Shown: positions 35,285-47,690, numbered from the stretch's first letter. The stretch is 64,000 nucleotides of DNA from Hermetia illucens (GCF_905115235.1 NC_051850.1:7473841-7537840), one strand, 5' to 3'. The notes: generated by a model from the letters alone, not told the origin. Made by a program: numbers and translations.

Positions 35285-35790
35285 GTAACAATTGGGTTGA
35301 AAAGTTCGTAGGCTAACGTAGGAAGAAAAATTGTTTGAACAAATTTGATTTTATTATTCAAAATAGTTCCCTTCGATGGCAATATACGATTATAACGGTT
35401 ATACAGTTTTTCGATACCATTTTTATAGTACGATTTGTCTTTCGCCTCGATTTCGGCGATTACTTCTTCATTGGTGCTAAATTTCTTCCCAGCGAGCATT
35501 CTCTTGAAGTCTGAGAACAGGAGAAAGTCAGATCTAGAGAGTGCGGTGGTTGCGGGGGCAACTCGAAGCCCAATTCATGCAATTTTGTAACCGTTTTCAT
35601 TGATTTGTGGCACGGTGCATTGTCTTGATGAAACTTCACTTTCTTTTTCTTCAAATGGTGCCGTTTTTCTCCGATTTCATCCTTAAAACGCTCCAATAAC
35701 GCCATGTAATCATCGCTGTTGATGGTTTTTCCCTTCTCAAGGTAGTCGATGAACATTATTCCATGCGCATCGCTTTGCCGGCCGACTGTT
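35285..35790 (-). mobile_element. Mariner C-terminal half
   Basis: Residues MFIDYLEKGKTINSDDYMAL, KFHQDNAPCHKSMKTVTKLH (second catalytic Asp) and HELGFELPPQPPHSLDLT are typical of mariner. The third Asp motif SPDLAPSDY is damaged (HSLDLTFS). A further frame at 35499-35269 gives KFSTNEEVIAEIEAKDKSYY. The N-terminal half is missing. Confidence 0.8.
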
Positions 35791-35879
35791 GCGTCTTTGT
35801 ACGCTTTAAAGGCGGTTCACAACGTGCAGTCCATTCAAATGACGACCTTTTTAAGATTTTGCTTGCAAACCAAAACCTT

Positions 35880-36330
35880 ATTAAAATCGGTTCAATGTCT
35901 GTCTGTCTGTCACAGCTATACCGATTGACAGGAAACTTGGTGAGAAGGTGGAAAATTAGTTACACCTTTGTACGATGAGATTAAGGAGGGGGGGGGGGGG
36001 TGCTCCTCATACATGCATTTTTTTTTTTCACCGAATATAGTCATGTTCATTAAATGAAATGCCTCGATTAGTACTTTGCGATGCCGGTCATATTTTTAAC
36101 ATTCTTTGGAAAGGCGGGGAGTGCGAGGGGTCGAAAGTGATTACTTCTTTAATTTCTCAGAAATTACCCAACCGAAAAGTCGGAAAAAAAGTCATGAAGT
36201 TGCCTCTATACGGTGTCCAGGCTTCAAAATATTCTCCATATCGATATCTGCTCAAATTAAGTTAATAATACTATATTACTATATTTTTGGAAAGAAATTG
36301 GCTAGAACCCTCCAAATGGGATAGTTCTGC
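35880..36330 (+). repeat. Unclassified interspersed repeat, copy 2
   Basis: It shares with 11395-11760 the G-run followed by CTCCTCATACATGCA, then GATTAGTACTTTGCGATG and TCCATATCGATATCTGCTCA, in the same order and spacing. The G-run here is 12 bases. It begins with CTGTCTGTCTGTCACAGC. Downstream, 36330-36890 shows no gene. Confidence 0.65.
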
Positions 36331-36889
36331 ACTCAAATATACTCACACAAGAAACAAACAAAACCTTTCATACCTGAAGAGTTTTCCGACTTGTTGATTC
36401 TGTTGTGAAAAAATTTAGACATGTTTCAGCCATTATCATATATCGATGCAAAAATTCGGATTTTTTTTATGAAGGAAGAGTTCGCGCGGCACCCACTTTG
36501 AACTGACCTTTCACACACCCAAACCTTCATGCACGATATGTCCAACATGTGCCTTTAATACCTTCCGAGCCTCAGCTATCTCGATCCCTTCACTCATCCG
36601 AAATTATTTTGTGGACTTTTTACTATTTTCGTCGTTTGAACCTCTTTGGGACGTCCACTATATGCATCGTCCCCGGTGTTCATTTAGTCTCGTTTAAACT
36701 TAGTAAATTTATCAAATGTTTATCAAGTCAAGCCGTGGCTTCAACAGTATTTTTTTCGCCACAAAGCAATGCTTTATTAGCACACGAAATTCGTATTATC
36801 CATTTTCTTCAAGTTAACGTCCCTTTTGAATGCGAGGGTTACCTAAAGATCATATGGATTTATAGATATATTATAGATATTGTCGTGGG

Positions 36890-37380
36890 ATCTTGGACTG
36901 CATATTAATGAAGAAAAGACGAAGTACATGGTGGCAGCACTAAAAACCGAAGAAGCAACAGCAGCAAATGGCACTGGTCAAATTAAAACAATAAAAATAG
37001 GAGACCACAACTTTGAGACCTCCTTTTTCTTATTTAGGGTCAACAATTATAACCGATGAAGCTACGACGATCAAATCTCCGCACCGTTGTTGGTAACTAA
37101 CAGAGCCTATTTCTGCTTACAAAGAATATTTCGCTCGAAACGTCTCCGTTTGGGGTCAAGCTCTTACTGTACAAGACAAGGATGTTGTCAGTCCTCCTGT
37201 TTTTCTTGGTACAAGAAAAATTGTGAACTCTTAGCCGCCTTCTAGAGAAGAGTTTTTAGCCCCCTAAAAGATGATGGACGATTCCGTACCCTATATAATA
37301 ACAACATTTATGAGCAATATCATGAACGTCCGGTTGTGGATAAAATCCGATTCGATAGGTTGCAGTGGGGAGCCGTTTAA
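36890..37380 (+). mobile_element. RTE-like LINE C-terminal RT fragment
   Basis: The plus strand encodes NEEKTKYMVAALKTEEATAA (36905-36965), IKIGDHNFETSFFLF and then RIFRSKRLRLGSKLLLYKTR near 37125-37185. The last motif matches the copy at 11400-11340. The tail MMDDSVPYI (37271) matches RMDDSVAYV there. It is 5'-truncated and frame-shifted. Confidence 0.72.
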
Positions 37381-37381
37381 T

Positions 37382-39400
37382 TCATTTGGAATGATCCAGG
37401 CGGAAAAGTCTATAAGGGCAGAGCCTATCGACGTATTTGATTCTCTCTCCATTGGTGTAGATAGAGAGAGTACGATGACCCGTCAGACTGAAAACCTTGG
37501 TTTTATTGGTGGTTATTTTTAGTTCAATATTACCTGCCTCTCTTTCAAAATTCAGGACCATTTGGGCAAAGTCCATAATCCGGTGAGAGAATAAACAGTT
37601 CATTAGTGTAGTCGAGGTTTGTGAGGAAAGAAGTCATCGTTCATTGAACGCCTCGACGTCCTCCAGATAAAGTAGCGTGAGGACTTCACCGATAATAATA
37701 ATCGTTGGCGTAACAATCCAATTGGATCAGGGCCTTGAAGTGTCTTAGAGCACTTCATTCAAGGCCGTAACGGTACGCTATAGGATTACAGTACCCTAAA
37801 GGAGGCAATGTGGCCAACTTTGCGCTCGCTTCGAGTCACCGCTGACAAGTAGAAATAATATCAGTGACAAGATGCAACCCTGGCAGATTTCGCTTTGGAA
37901 GTCAAACTCCTCTGAAATTTTACACCTCGGTGCAGTACGTGATATTTTGCGCCATCATATGTCGCTCTAATAATAGCTATTAGTTTCTCCGGAATGCCTC
38001 TCCTACGTGGAGCACGTCGATTACACTCCCTATTCACACTATCGAAAGAATTCTGGAGAGAGCAGGTGAATCGGACTGGACTGCTTCAAAATGATTCGAT
38101 AGGGTGTTGATGTGGTCAATCCAGGAGGATCCGGAGCGGAAGCCAGCCTGCTCTCTGTCAATCAAACTTTCGAGATGTTCCTTAATGCGTTCCAGCAGCA
38201 TTCTAGCTATTATTTTTGCGGCGGCAGAGAGCACGCAGATACTCCAATTATCGTATTTAAAACGTGTGCCCGTTTTTGGAATCTTAACGATCATCCCCTT
38301 CTTCCACTCTATGGGAAAAGTCTCGGATTCCCAAGATTTCCGTACGAGTAGAAGCAGTTGATCTACAGTAACTGCAGATGCAGCGATAAATAACTCCGCG
38401 AGGAGACTATCAAGCTCAGTGGCTTTACTTCGTTTGAGTGCATTGATGGCTGAAATGATTTCTATTCTGCTTGGAGGAACACTTATCCGTATCCGCATGT
38501 TACGGTAATTAGCCATTTCATCCACATGAGGAGGAATTTCACCAGTTGTGATATGGCTCTTCATCAAGAACATCGAAAGAGACATACAAGGTCCTCCGCG
38601 ATCCGGGAATCATACCCTCCTGAAATCATTGCTTTCTGCGGCATGTTCCGCTTCCTAGCGCAATAGCAAATACTTTCTTTAAACAGCGTATATACGCTGA
38701 ACTTCGCGGGGTTTCTTTCGATATCCGAGTTCAAGCTCATCACGCCCGCCATCGTTCGCAGCGGTCAATAGAGCTTCCAACTTTTTCCGTTCATCGATTC
38801 GCCTCCATGATTCCGCAGTCAGCCAGATCTTATGCTTCGGGACGTGGCCGACGACCTGTGAAACATCCTAGAAAAGAGCATTTTTGATGAAACCCCAATG
38901 CTCATCGATATTCTCAGGTTGATTACACAATGTATCTGCCGTTCGATCAGCAAGATGGTCGCAGCGTTCCAAGCCTGTGAAAACTGACAGATGCAATACG
39001 CAAGCGACCATCAGATGGTGATCCCTTTCGAGGCCGATGTTAGTGGCTCTTTTGTTATGCACATCCAAAGTACAACTCCTAAATCTACTGCTAATCGCGA
39101 AGTGGTCAATCTGATTGCTCGTACGATGTCGGTCAATTGAAACATAACTGACCTTTGGCAGGCTCTGTGCTCGAACAATGTGCCATCAGTGACGATGGGG
39201 TGGGATTTACAGGAATACATAAAGCTCCGAACATCATCGTTATGGTCGCTAAGACCGCGTTTCCCCTTCACAGGTCCTGAAACCTGTTCCCAGGTCAAGG
39301 GAGCCCGCCATGTGGAAGCCGTCATAAACAAACCGACACCGAATATCGCAAGAGGAAGAGAAGTATTCTCCAGAGCCCCATGATCTTATTTCGCTCACTT
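37382..39400 (-). mobile_element. EN-RT LINE, degraded copy
   Basis: Order on the minus strand: endonuclease C-terminal part (39331-38868: TLFEHRACQRSVMFQLTDI, ERDHHLMVACVLHL), RT N-terminal part (38585-38034: FPIEWKKGMIVKIPKTGTRF, LIDREQAGFRSGSSWIDHIN), and a later RT part (37603-37382: NKTKVFSLTGHRTLSIYTNG). Between the RT parts the frame is broken. A SINE-like repeat lies inside, at 37690-37840. The same family is at 58100-60420, 53850-54400 and 32650-32880. Confidence 0.8.
37690..37840 (+). repeat. SINE-like repeat, copy 2
   Basis: GTTGGCGTAACAATCCAATT, GGATCAGGGCCTTGAAGTGT and GTAACGGTACGCTATAGG are the inverse of 18515-18605. It is inserted between RT segments of the LINE at 37382-39400, so it is younger than that LINE. 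Confidence 0.6.
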
Positions 39401-39439
39401 AATGGCAGGAACAGGATACACATATTACTATTTATACTA

Positions 39440-39445
39440 TTTATT
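39440..39445 (-). promoter_or_regulatory. Poly(A) signal of gene D distal exon
   Basis: The minus strand reads AATAAA 82 bp downstream of the stop codon of the distal finger exon. No such hexamer was found in the 180 bp after the stop of the proximal finger exon (45985). Confidence 0.5.
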
Positions 39446-39526
39446 CTCCTTACATTAATTTATCCAAAAAACTTTATATACAATAAAATAATTAATTAAA
39501 CCTAATAAAGTCATTGCAAATTGGGG

Positions 39527-40974
39527 TTACAACTTATCACCGTGAGTCTTCTTGTGCGAATACAATCCACTTGCCTGAGCGAATTGCTTGCCACAAATCG
39601 TGCAGCTGTACCCTTTCTCGTCTCTATGCAGCTTCTCATGAGATATCAAAGTTTTCCTACGTTGAAATTGTTTTCCACACTCCCCACAACGGAAAGGATA
39701 GACATCAGAGTGTGCAATCCGATGGAGTTTCAATTGACCCTTACTGAGAAACAGCTTCCCACATTCTTCACATTTATGGTCTAATTGGTTGGCATGCCTT
39801 TTCTTATGAAGTTGTAGAGTTTGCAGCCGACGATACCGGGTACCGCATTCGTCGCATTGATGGGGTGACTCGTTTGTGTGGGTGATGGAGTGGGAGGCTC
39901 GTTCTAGTTTCGAGTAAAAGGACCTTGGACAATATTCACATTGGAATGGTTTTACACCGGCGTGGACGTTTTGAACGTGGCGATAAAGATATTCATCCAC
40001 TTTAAAAGTCAGCGGACAGTGCGGGCAGTTGAAAGGACGCTCATCGGTATGAACGCGTTTGTGAAATTTGCGAGCCGCGCTTGTGGTGAAAATTTTCGGA
40101 CACTCTGAGCATCGATACGGTGCCATCTCAGAGGAATGAAGTCCTTCATGTATATGACGTTCCGTTGGCTTTTCAAACTGCTGGTGGCAGTATCGACATT
40201 TGAGGTACGATGGATCGTCCTGCAAAGACTTGGGAATCCTATCTCCGTGACACAAGACAAGGTGATTTCTCAGTGAGAAGTTTTTTTGAAATTTCCGGTT
40301 ACAGAATTCACAAGGCAATCTGGCTTCTAAGGTGTTAATGATACCTAGTTTCTTACGGATTTCTTTTGTATGTTCTTTTTTATGTTCTACAAAACTTTCT
40401 GTAGGGTCCATTCCACGATCGCATGTGATGCAGAATTTTCTTTCCTCATCGAAGCTAGGATTATCAGAATATACAATTTTTCTCGGTTCCTTGCCTGCTT
40501 TCAAATCGCTTTCGATATTCCATCGGTGGAGTTTCGAGATATGCCATCTTTTGTGACGTTTGTAGGTCTCCCTTGAAGGTAATTGCCGATTGCAGGTGAT
40601 GCAGAAATTTTTCTCATCATCGAACTCGGGTTTAACTGCGAACACAAGTCGCTCACCTTTGGTTTTGATTTTGCTCTTTTGCTTATTTGCACATTTGCTA
40701 CTTTCATCTGTATCACTATCGCTTTCTAGTGTTATTTGATCTTCATTTGTTTTACTCAATGAAGCGCTACAGTTCGATTCCAGTTCTGCTCCTTCCTGTG
40801 GTGTGCATTCTTGGTTATTCTGCTCACAAGTAGTGTCTGTTGCTTTGGATTGTAGCTTACTAGGACCAGCATCTGATGGTGCTTCTTCTGTATTTGTGTT
40901 GAATGAGGTTGCCTTTCCAGGTTCAGTAGAAACGGCTCTTTTTTCGTGAGCTTTATTTTCTTCTGCTGCTAGCG
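39527..40974 (-). CDS. Zinc-finger gene D, distal finger exon (11 C2H2 fingers)
   Basis: The acceptor TTTTTCTATAG|CG opens phase 1 into ALAAEENKAHEKRAV. A Ser/Glu-rich stretch precedes eleven fingers: FCITCNRQ, FCITCDRG, CEFC, CRYC with FEKPTER, CSEC, CPHC, CEYC, CDEC, CEEC, CGEC and CTIC, ending HKKTHGDKL. All Cys/His pairs look complete. No exon 1 or 2 of its own is visible upstream (to its right) before 45985. It is therefore joined to the exons at 51.9 and 55.5 kb as an alternative last exon or as exon 4, or it is an orphaned paralogue. Extending the frame 5' past the acceptor gives only intron-like residues. Confidence 0.85.
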
Positions 40975-41199
40975 CTATAGAAAAATTAATAAAAAGTATT
41001 TTAGTAATCTTATTGCAAATATAAAAAAGGAAGATATAGACGCATTTATGCAACGAAATAACAATCGGGCATGAACAGCTCCACGTCGGTTTTTTAGAAG
41101 GAACACGCACAACATTCACCCTAAGGTGCTTATCAGGGAACATTACCGAAACTAGGACCCAGCTTCATGGCACCCGCACTTATCAAGCACCGCTGTCAT

Positions 41200-43345
41200 C
41201 TGCGTTCGGCACTGCATCCGCCTTAGAGTTTTCTACCCAAGGTTGGGGGAGGGTTTTGTCTGGATTCGGTGTTTTGGGGTAACGATTTTCAGCGTCTACC
41301 GAACACTAGATAGGATGATGCCGGATTTTCGACGAAGGCTTCATGCTCTGGAGGACGCAATCTAGGTTGGGGATGACTTCAATACTAGGGCACTTGAATG
41401 GAGTATGCTCTACCCGGACCCCAGAGGGAGACGATTTCCCCAGATTGCATCCGATCCACATCAAAGTTCCAGTGCCCAGGCACACTCGGCGTAACCTTTG
41501 CGTGACAACTACTGACGTCGCTGGTGGACGGGTGGCAAATTCTGGAAGACTTCTTGGAAAACGACCATCAATGTATCGCGTTCAAAGTGGTTGACGCAAC
41601 CTCTTAGTGTGCACCACCTCGGCACTTTTTTGTGAGTGGAACGTCGCGAAGGTTAACACCGGGAGATATGTCAAAGGTCTTGGGGCAGGTGGCGTCGCGC
41701 TGTAGGCACCCCCGGGAGTAGTAACGCTTAAGTTCACATTGTCGTAAATTATATCATGAGCCTGATAACCACAGTCTGCATAGCTTTCATATCCAAGAAG
41801 GCGTCGAGATGTGGAAAACCTTTCATGCATTGGTGGATTGCACATATTGCCGAGTTTCGGAAGGAGTGACACAAACTCCACCCCTTAACACAGTGTCTAA
41901 ACGACCAGGAAGAAGCCTGAAGCACAATGACAGAGTACAGATCTACCAAAAGGAGACTCCGCAGCGAGATAAACAGAAGTAATACTCGCTGGATACGGGG
42001 CCTAATCGAGAAGGTGAATGAGGATCCGTGAGGCTTCTTTATCACCCAGAACCAACCAAGAACCTGCGGAAATGCTCTTCACTTAAAGCCGCGCAGATGA
42101 ACCATACTGTATGTGCACTATTCCCTGCACATCCCGTACGGGTTAATGACAGCAGTGTGAAATGTGCCTAAGACTGCCCACCTGCTACCGTCTGCATACC
42201 GAAAACTCTGTAATTCGTACGGACGGGAAAGTGTTCATCAGTAGTATGGCTCGTTAAAGAGATACGTGCTGCCGGGAACTTACCGCCGAGAAAGTTAGGT
42301 TTTAAAGCGAGGAGATCCTCAGTGGATGCTGTTTTACAAGTCATAGACGTGTATCAATAAACGGAGGCACACCGTCGCTAAGCTCGCTCACTTGATGTTA
42401 AGAAACGCTTTTAATTCCGCAAGATGGAAAGATATTCTAGGCACACTAGACAATTGTTTCCATGTGCTGAAATACCTATCTCTTACGGATATTGAAGGGT
42501 TGATCTGAGAAACCTGTTCTATGAGACGCTAGAGGATCAGAGGAGAATGGAGGCCACTTCGGGGATAGCGCAGGGATCCGTCTTCTAAAACGAAATGCCA
42601 GAAGAGTCGCACCTGGCCGGTTATATTGCGACACTTGTTGCCGCACGATTGTTGAGCAGGCATAAAGCAGGCTTGACATATTCAGGCAACGGGTAAACGG
42701 ATGGATGGATCATCCTGATTAAAAAAATAATCAAAGCTGCAATTGGAGTTTCGATCTTAAGTCGGCTAATGGCAAACATTGGCGACGGATTCTCATAAAT
42801 ACAACGCAGTCTGATGTTTTTGGCAAGGAGGCATATCGCAAGCGCCTTTCGCAAGTATAAAGACAGGGAGCTTTGCGGATGGCGTATACCTACGGCACTG
42901 TCTCTGAGCCGGCCGTGGTGATGTTCTTGCCCTTCTTGTTAAGAAACGTGCACGAACGGAAGGGAGAAAACACAATGGAGGTGGATGCGCGTGAAGAACG
43001 AGAACGTACACTAGGTGAGTAGCAAATTGCTTCGCAAAACGAGGCAAAAAGCAGATGGATTGCGTGACTCATTGGCAACTCAGGTGCGTGGTGAATCGAA
43101 AGCATCGTGAGACTATTTCCTTCCCAGCTCCTGAGTCGGCATAGGAGTTATGTCTTCTTTGCACAAGATTGGGAAGACACAAACTTCTAACTGTGTATTT
43201 TGGAATGGAGTTGCAGACGACGCCGATCACACGTTTTTTTCTTGTGGAAGGTGGGATGCAGTTCATCAAGGACTTTATTTAAACACTAGGGAGCTCTCTT
43301 CAGACAGAGATATCACGCCTACGATCTTTGGTTAGCGAAAACGAT
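41200..43345 (+). mobile_element. R1-type LINE, degraded
   Basis: Endonuclease end: DDFNTRALEWSMLYPDPRGR near 41370-41430, then DGWQILEDFLENDHQCIAFK near 41525-41590 (the SDHQYI-type His box). RT part: LTDIEGLI and SGIAQGS-like residues (GDRAGICAG region near 42560). C-terminal zinc-like tail: SSLHKIGKTQTSNCVFWNGV with DHTFFSCGRW near 43150-43260. Many stops are present. It lies between the two finger exons of gene D, antisense to the gene. Confidence 0.72.
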
Positions 43346-44740
43346 TTGATGATAAGGACGGATTTATCGGTTAAGACACTATCGATATCAGTATCGTGGG
43401 CACTCAGAATACTCGTTTTTTCCAACTTAAGCGAGCAATTCAGCAATATGTGAGATGGTGAGGCTATGTTTTCATCGGTAGGGAGAAGGCTTCTGAAGGG
43501 ATCTCAACTGTGAAATTCCAGTCTATGAGAGATTACACGCATATCAGGAAAGGCTGTCAAGGTGAGCTTTGAGAACACCTTACTCGGGCTCGTGATGTAT
43601 AGGCACGGTATTGATTATCGTAACATCAACAGCGATAGATTTGTAGACTTCTGCAATTGGTCACTGCCTTGGTATCAATGGGACACTGTGGAAGTACAGG
43701 ATCTGCCACAAGGTCAGTTGGTTTTCGACTGATTGACAGTGAATATCAAATCAAAACAATCATACCGTGATCAATGAAAGACGTAGAAGCATATTAAAAA
43801 TGTGCTGGTCGATGTCACCATAATCTGACGGTCGCTTACCCAACCGCTTGAATGTCGCTACTGCGTCTGCTTCTAGATGAGGTGAGCCTTGACCTCTAAA
43901 ATTCTCTCTTCGATACGGCTGTTATCCACTGATGGAGACACTGTCTTGGTACGTAAATGACTCAAAATTGAAATAATCGGCCCGAGAATGTTGATGGGCC
44001 GCCATCCATAGTGTCTTTATCTCAGATGCGGATAAAGCTGTCGGCCATACACTAAAAGGACGCTATAAGACCTGGTTGATTCCAGAAATGTGGAGGCTGT
44101 GATGAAAGAAGCAGAAGCTGTCGCAAAAAACCGATATCACAGCTCGAACAACTCGCAGCTGGTCATAAGTATCGCTGTAGAGAGAAAAATCAATGCTCGG
44201 GAGGAAAATTATGCGGAAAAATCAGGCTGCGGGTGAAAATTCTGCTACCATGTGGCAGAGGAGGAATTTCACTTCACGGTAAACTCAATGGTGCTGTGAG
44301 GGGCGTTGACAGCGGGTTTCTCATCTACGATGCTGAGCAGCTAAGATGTGGAAGAAGTACTTCACGGCAATTCTTAATCGTATAACATTTGATGAAATTC
44401 CCCCTATCGTGGATGATAAGACAAGTCTGCATAAAATTCGGATATGGACAGTTCTTCTAAACAAAGTCTAAATCGTCTTTCCTAACGGTTTCCCTACGGA
44501 ACTATTCTGTGCATTCTTTTGTAGGTAGCCTTGTCTCGGTAAAAAAGCTCTGCCGAGATCCACTTACTTTCTCTGGAAACGAAAGGCCATGGTAGACAAC
44601 AACAAAAACCAAAATTAAATTTCAGTCATGACGATTCAATCCAGCTAAGGCTATTAAGGAAGTTCAGGAACAAACGGATTGCCAGATCAACTAAGGGCTT
44701 GTGGCACGTTACCAGATGGTGGTCTTAGAAAAGACCATTG
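43345..44740. other. Unassigned stretch between LINE fragments
   Basis: About 1.4 kb without a convincing reading frame, splice pattern or repeat match inside the window. Its position between LINE pieces suggests old transposon sequence. Confidence 0.3.
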
Positions 44741-45800
44741 AATTGGACCCGCAGCCCACCGCATCCTCATCTGAATAAATGAGGTCCCATATTTCCCAAA
44801 TAAATTTACAGCACTGTAAAGCGGCCAACGCAAAAATCAGATGTCGGATCGATAGCTGCAAGACATTGATGTACCTCATAGAAGAGCCATGGGTTGTTGG
44901 TGGGGAAATCAAATGGCTGCCGACATCCTGACCTGATGTGCTTCACTGGATTTGATAGACTCCGCTCCTGAATTGTCGATACAAAAGACCTTTAGGCTAT
45001 CTTGGGTAACGACCTATGTGATAGCAATACTACAATGGCCAAAATAACCATAAAAAATCAATAAATAAAAAAATTGATTTTGTAGTGGGCATGGATCCAC
45101 TTTCAGCCACTCCGACGTACAAAACAGAACTCAGCGCTCGAATTTCGATCCCGAGACAACGTATTAAATCCATTGTTGGAATTGAAAAAACAGCCCAGAT
45201 GATCACAACTCGTATGGGAAAAGCTTTTGAAGGTTGATCACTGAACACGCCAAAGAAGATTAAAACACCACCAACGACATGCTTACCAGGAAGGCGTGTC
45301 GATGAGTTCATCGCAATAATTTAGAAGGCCATATTTCATTCGTGGCGACACGTGACGCACCATGACAGCATGGAATCGGAATTTTCTTTCCTCAATTATG
45401 GCTCCCACTAATGGACATGGCTAATAGAGGACACAAAAACTTTTGCACAAGTTAGACTAGTTATGTTCACTAGAAATGTTATGTGGGGCAGCTACACGCT
45501 ACCCACCTTATCAGGCCGGACGTCCTGAACCGAACTGGCACAAACCATCCAGTATTTAGGGGTACATCTCCATTCCAAACGAACATGAAGGCATCATATC
45601 CAGGAACAATATCAGAAATCGTACTGTATGACTGCGATAGGTAAGACCTGAGGACTTTCACCCCAAAGGATACATTGGGAGATGATGAATGCGTGTTTCG
45701 TCTGGTGGTCCAGATTGAACGTTTGCTAAAAGCAGGAAGCTTCTGGCTGAGATTCAAAGGTTCGGTTCCTAGCTCAGAGAAACTCCAACTCAAATTCTTT
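44740..45800 (+). mobile_element. R1-type LINE fragments (EN start and RT tail)
   Basis: Near 44785-44910 the plus strand reads QINLQHCKAANAKIRCRIDS followed by LIEEPWVVGGE, the conserved opening of R1-clade endonucleases (QINLxxxxAA...QEPW). From about 45240 to 45760 a different segment reads HLPGRHVDEFI, IQYLGVHLHSKRT and GLSPQRIHWEM, a post-catalytic RT region. The middle is missing, so two insertions or one deleted element are possible. Confidence 0.62.
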
Positions 45801-45984
45801 TAATGCGTTTTGTTGTTTTCGTTTCTTTGAATTTCACATCCTCTTATGTATTCAAAGTAGTTTGGAAACCAGGAAAGAACTCACATAGATGGGGGGATGA
45901 AACTGGTTCCCGAAGTGTGTTACTTGCAATCTTACTTAAAGAATGAAGTTTCTCTTCTCAAAATAGGGCTGAAAATAAAAATAT

Positions 45985-47321
45985 TTACAAACCTTCAGAT
46001 TCGTCGGACATGTCAGCATGTGTTGCTAGATGATCTCGAAGTTGGTCCTTTGTAACAAATTGTTTCCCACATTGATCACATTCATAGTCCGGTTGATTAT
46101 CGTGTCTCCTCTTATGCGTTCGTAGATACGACATTTTGCGAAATCCGGTTAGGCATATATCACATTGATAAGGCATGTTCTTCGTATGAACAATCATATG
46201 AGAGGCTAGATGTGTGCTCGTACTGAACGCCTTTCCGCAATATTTACATGAAAACGGTTTGATTTTAACATGAACACTTTTAATGTGATGGTAGAGATTA
46301 TCGCGAGTTTTACACTTTTTCGGACATTTTGGACAACTGAATGCATAATTTTCTATATGACTAGCCATATGTACTTTGCGAGCCGATTCCTTGGTGAAGG
46401 TTTTTGGACAACAAGGACATTGATAGGGTGACGGTTGACCGAGGTGGGTTCCTTCGTGAAGATAACGTTGTGTTGGCTTCTCAAACTCCTCGTGACAAAA
46501 TCGACATTTGAGATATGTTGGATCATTTTGTAGGGACTTCGGAATCTCGTCTCCATGCCGAATTACAGCGTGTTTTTTTAGACCAAAACTTGATTGGAGT
46601 TGCTGTTCGCATAAGTCGCACGTAAATACAGTTTCAGGTAAACTAATTTTGTCTAAATATTTACGTATTGTAGCACTACGTATTCTTTTTTGATGCAGAA
46701 GGCTTTCTGAAGAGTCCAGCGCGGCATCTCCTTTTCCGTCAAGCTTACATTTTTCTGAACAGACAATTGGTGCCGATCCGTTTGCCATCTTCCAATGTTC
46801 AATCTTCACTATGTGCTCCCGCTTGTGACGTCGAAGCGACGCCAGCGTGGCAAGTTGACGATTGCAGGTGATACAAAAGTTTTTTTCTTCGTCGTACTCA
46901 GGTTTCAAGGTAAACACAATCTTTTCTACTTTTCCTCTCTTTATACTCTTTTGTGTATCAACAATGTTTGAATCGTTGTCAAGTTCTTTTGGGGATAAAC
47001 TTTCCACCAACCGCGTTTCGTTTTCATTGTATGATATTTCTGGTGTCCTTGGCTCACTCGGAGTTGCGCCTTCCTTTGGTGCACTCGGAATTGGTTGCTC
47101 CTTTGGATCATTCCGAATTGGATGTTTATCTGCTTCACTCATAATTGTTTGTTCCCCTGGTTCACTTGGAATTGGTGGTCCTGCTGCTTCACACGGAATT
47201 TTTTCCAATCGTGGGGATCTGAATTCGGATGTATCGACCTCGTCGGATGTTGTAGCGCATACTTCATCATATGCAGATGTCGGAAATTCTGTCGTAAAAT
47301 TTATAATGGGGATTTTACTAG
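45985..47321 (-). CDS. Zinc-finger gene D, proximal finger exon
   Basis: The acceptor TAATATTGTGCAG|CT opens phase 1. It encodes an acidic N-terminal part with a Pro/Ser/Glu-rich repeat (PIPSEPGEQ, PIRNDPKEQ, PIPSAPKEG), then fingers FCITCNRQ, CDLC, CRFC with FEKPTQR, CPCC, CPKC, CKYC, CDIC and CDQC. The second family finger is destroyed: CSEKCKLDGKGDAALD stands where FCITCNRG is expected. The exon lacks the last two fingers of its paralogues and ends DMSDESEGL-stop. The terminal codons contain a possible phase-1 donor (GAAG|GTTTGT at 45993). Using exons 1 and 2, the product is 688 residues. Confidence 0.85.
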
Positions 47322-47404
47322 CTGCACAATATTAGGTAATTATAACAATTATAACAATATTCTAAAAATATGCGACAAATAGGCTTAAGTCCATTTCAAT
47401 CTTT

Positions 47405-47690
47405 TGTTGATGATGCAGGGAGTCCTGAGTCCGCATCCATTTTATGACAGGCCGGACCACTTGGGAAGCAGCTTAACTCCTCTCTTGTGGTCCACGGAGC
47501 CTTTTCTTTGGGTTAACCAACCAAGTTTATCAAAAAAGTTGACGGTTTCATCCAGGGCAGAGGCAACTCATCAGACGTTCACCTGGGAGCAGCTCATTCA
47601 CAGCTGAGTCGACTGGTATTCGACGTCAAATCAACATAAATAAGGAGCATTTTATCCGAAATAAAGGAGGTTATTGCTGCTAATGGCGAT
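47405..47690. repeat. MITE-family core and arm followed by SINE-like tail
   Basis: GCCGGACCACTTGGGAAGCA, TTGTGGTCCACGGAG and CCAAGTTTATCAAAAAAGTT repeat the 12860-12965 segment. GGTTTCATCCAGGGCAGAGG is the family arm. The part CATTCACAGCTGAGTCGACT then looks SINE-derived. It lies in intron 2 of gene D, just upstream of the acceptor. Confidence 0.6.

Noticed and set aside
39440-39530. AT-rich cluster with several AATAAA-like words as a plus-strand gene end
   Set aside because: No plus-strand gene ends here. The minus-strand hexamer fits the distal exon of gene D.
46862-47335. 157-codon plus-strand open stretch opposite gene D
   Set aside because: It is the antisense shadow of the repetitive Pro/Ser/Glu-rich coding region of the finger exon.
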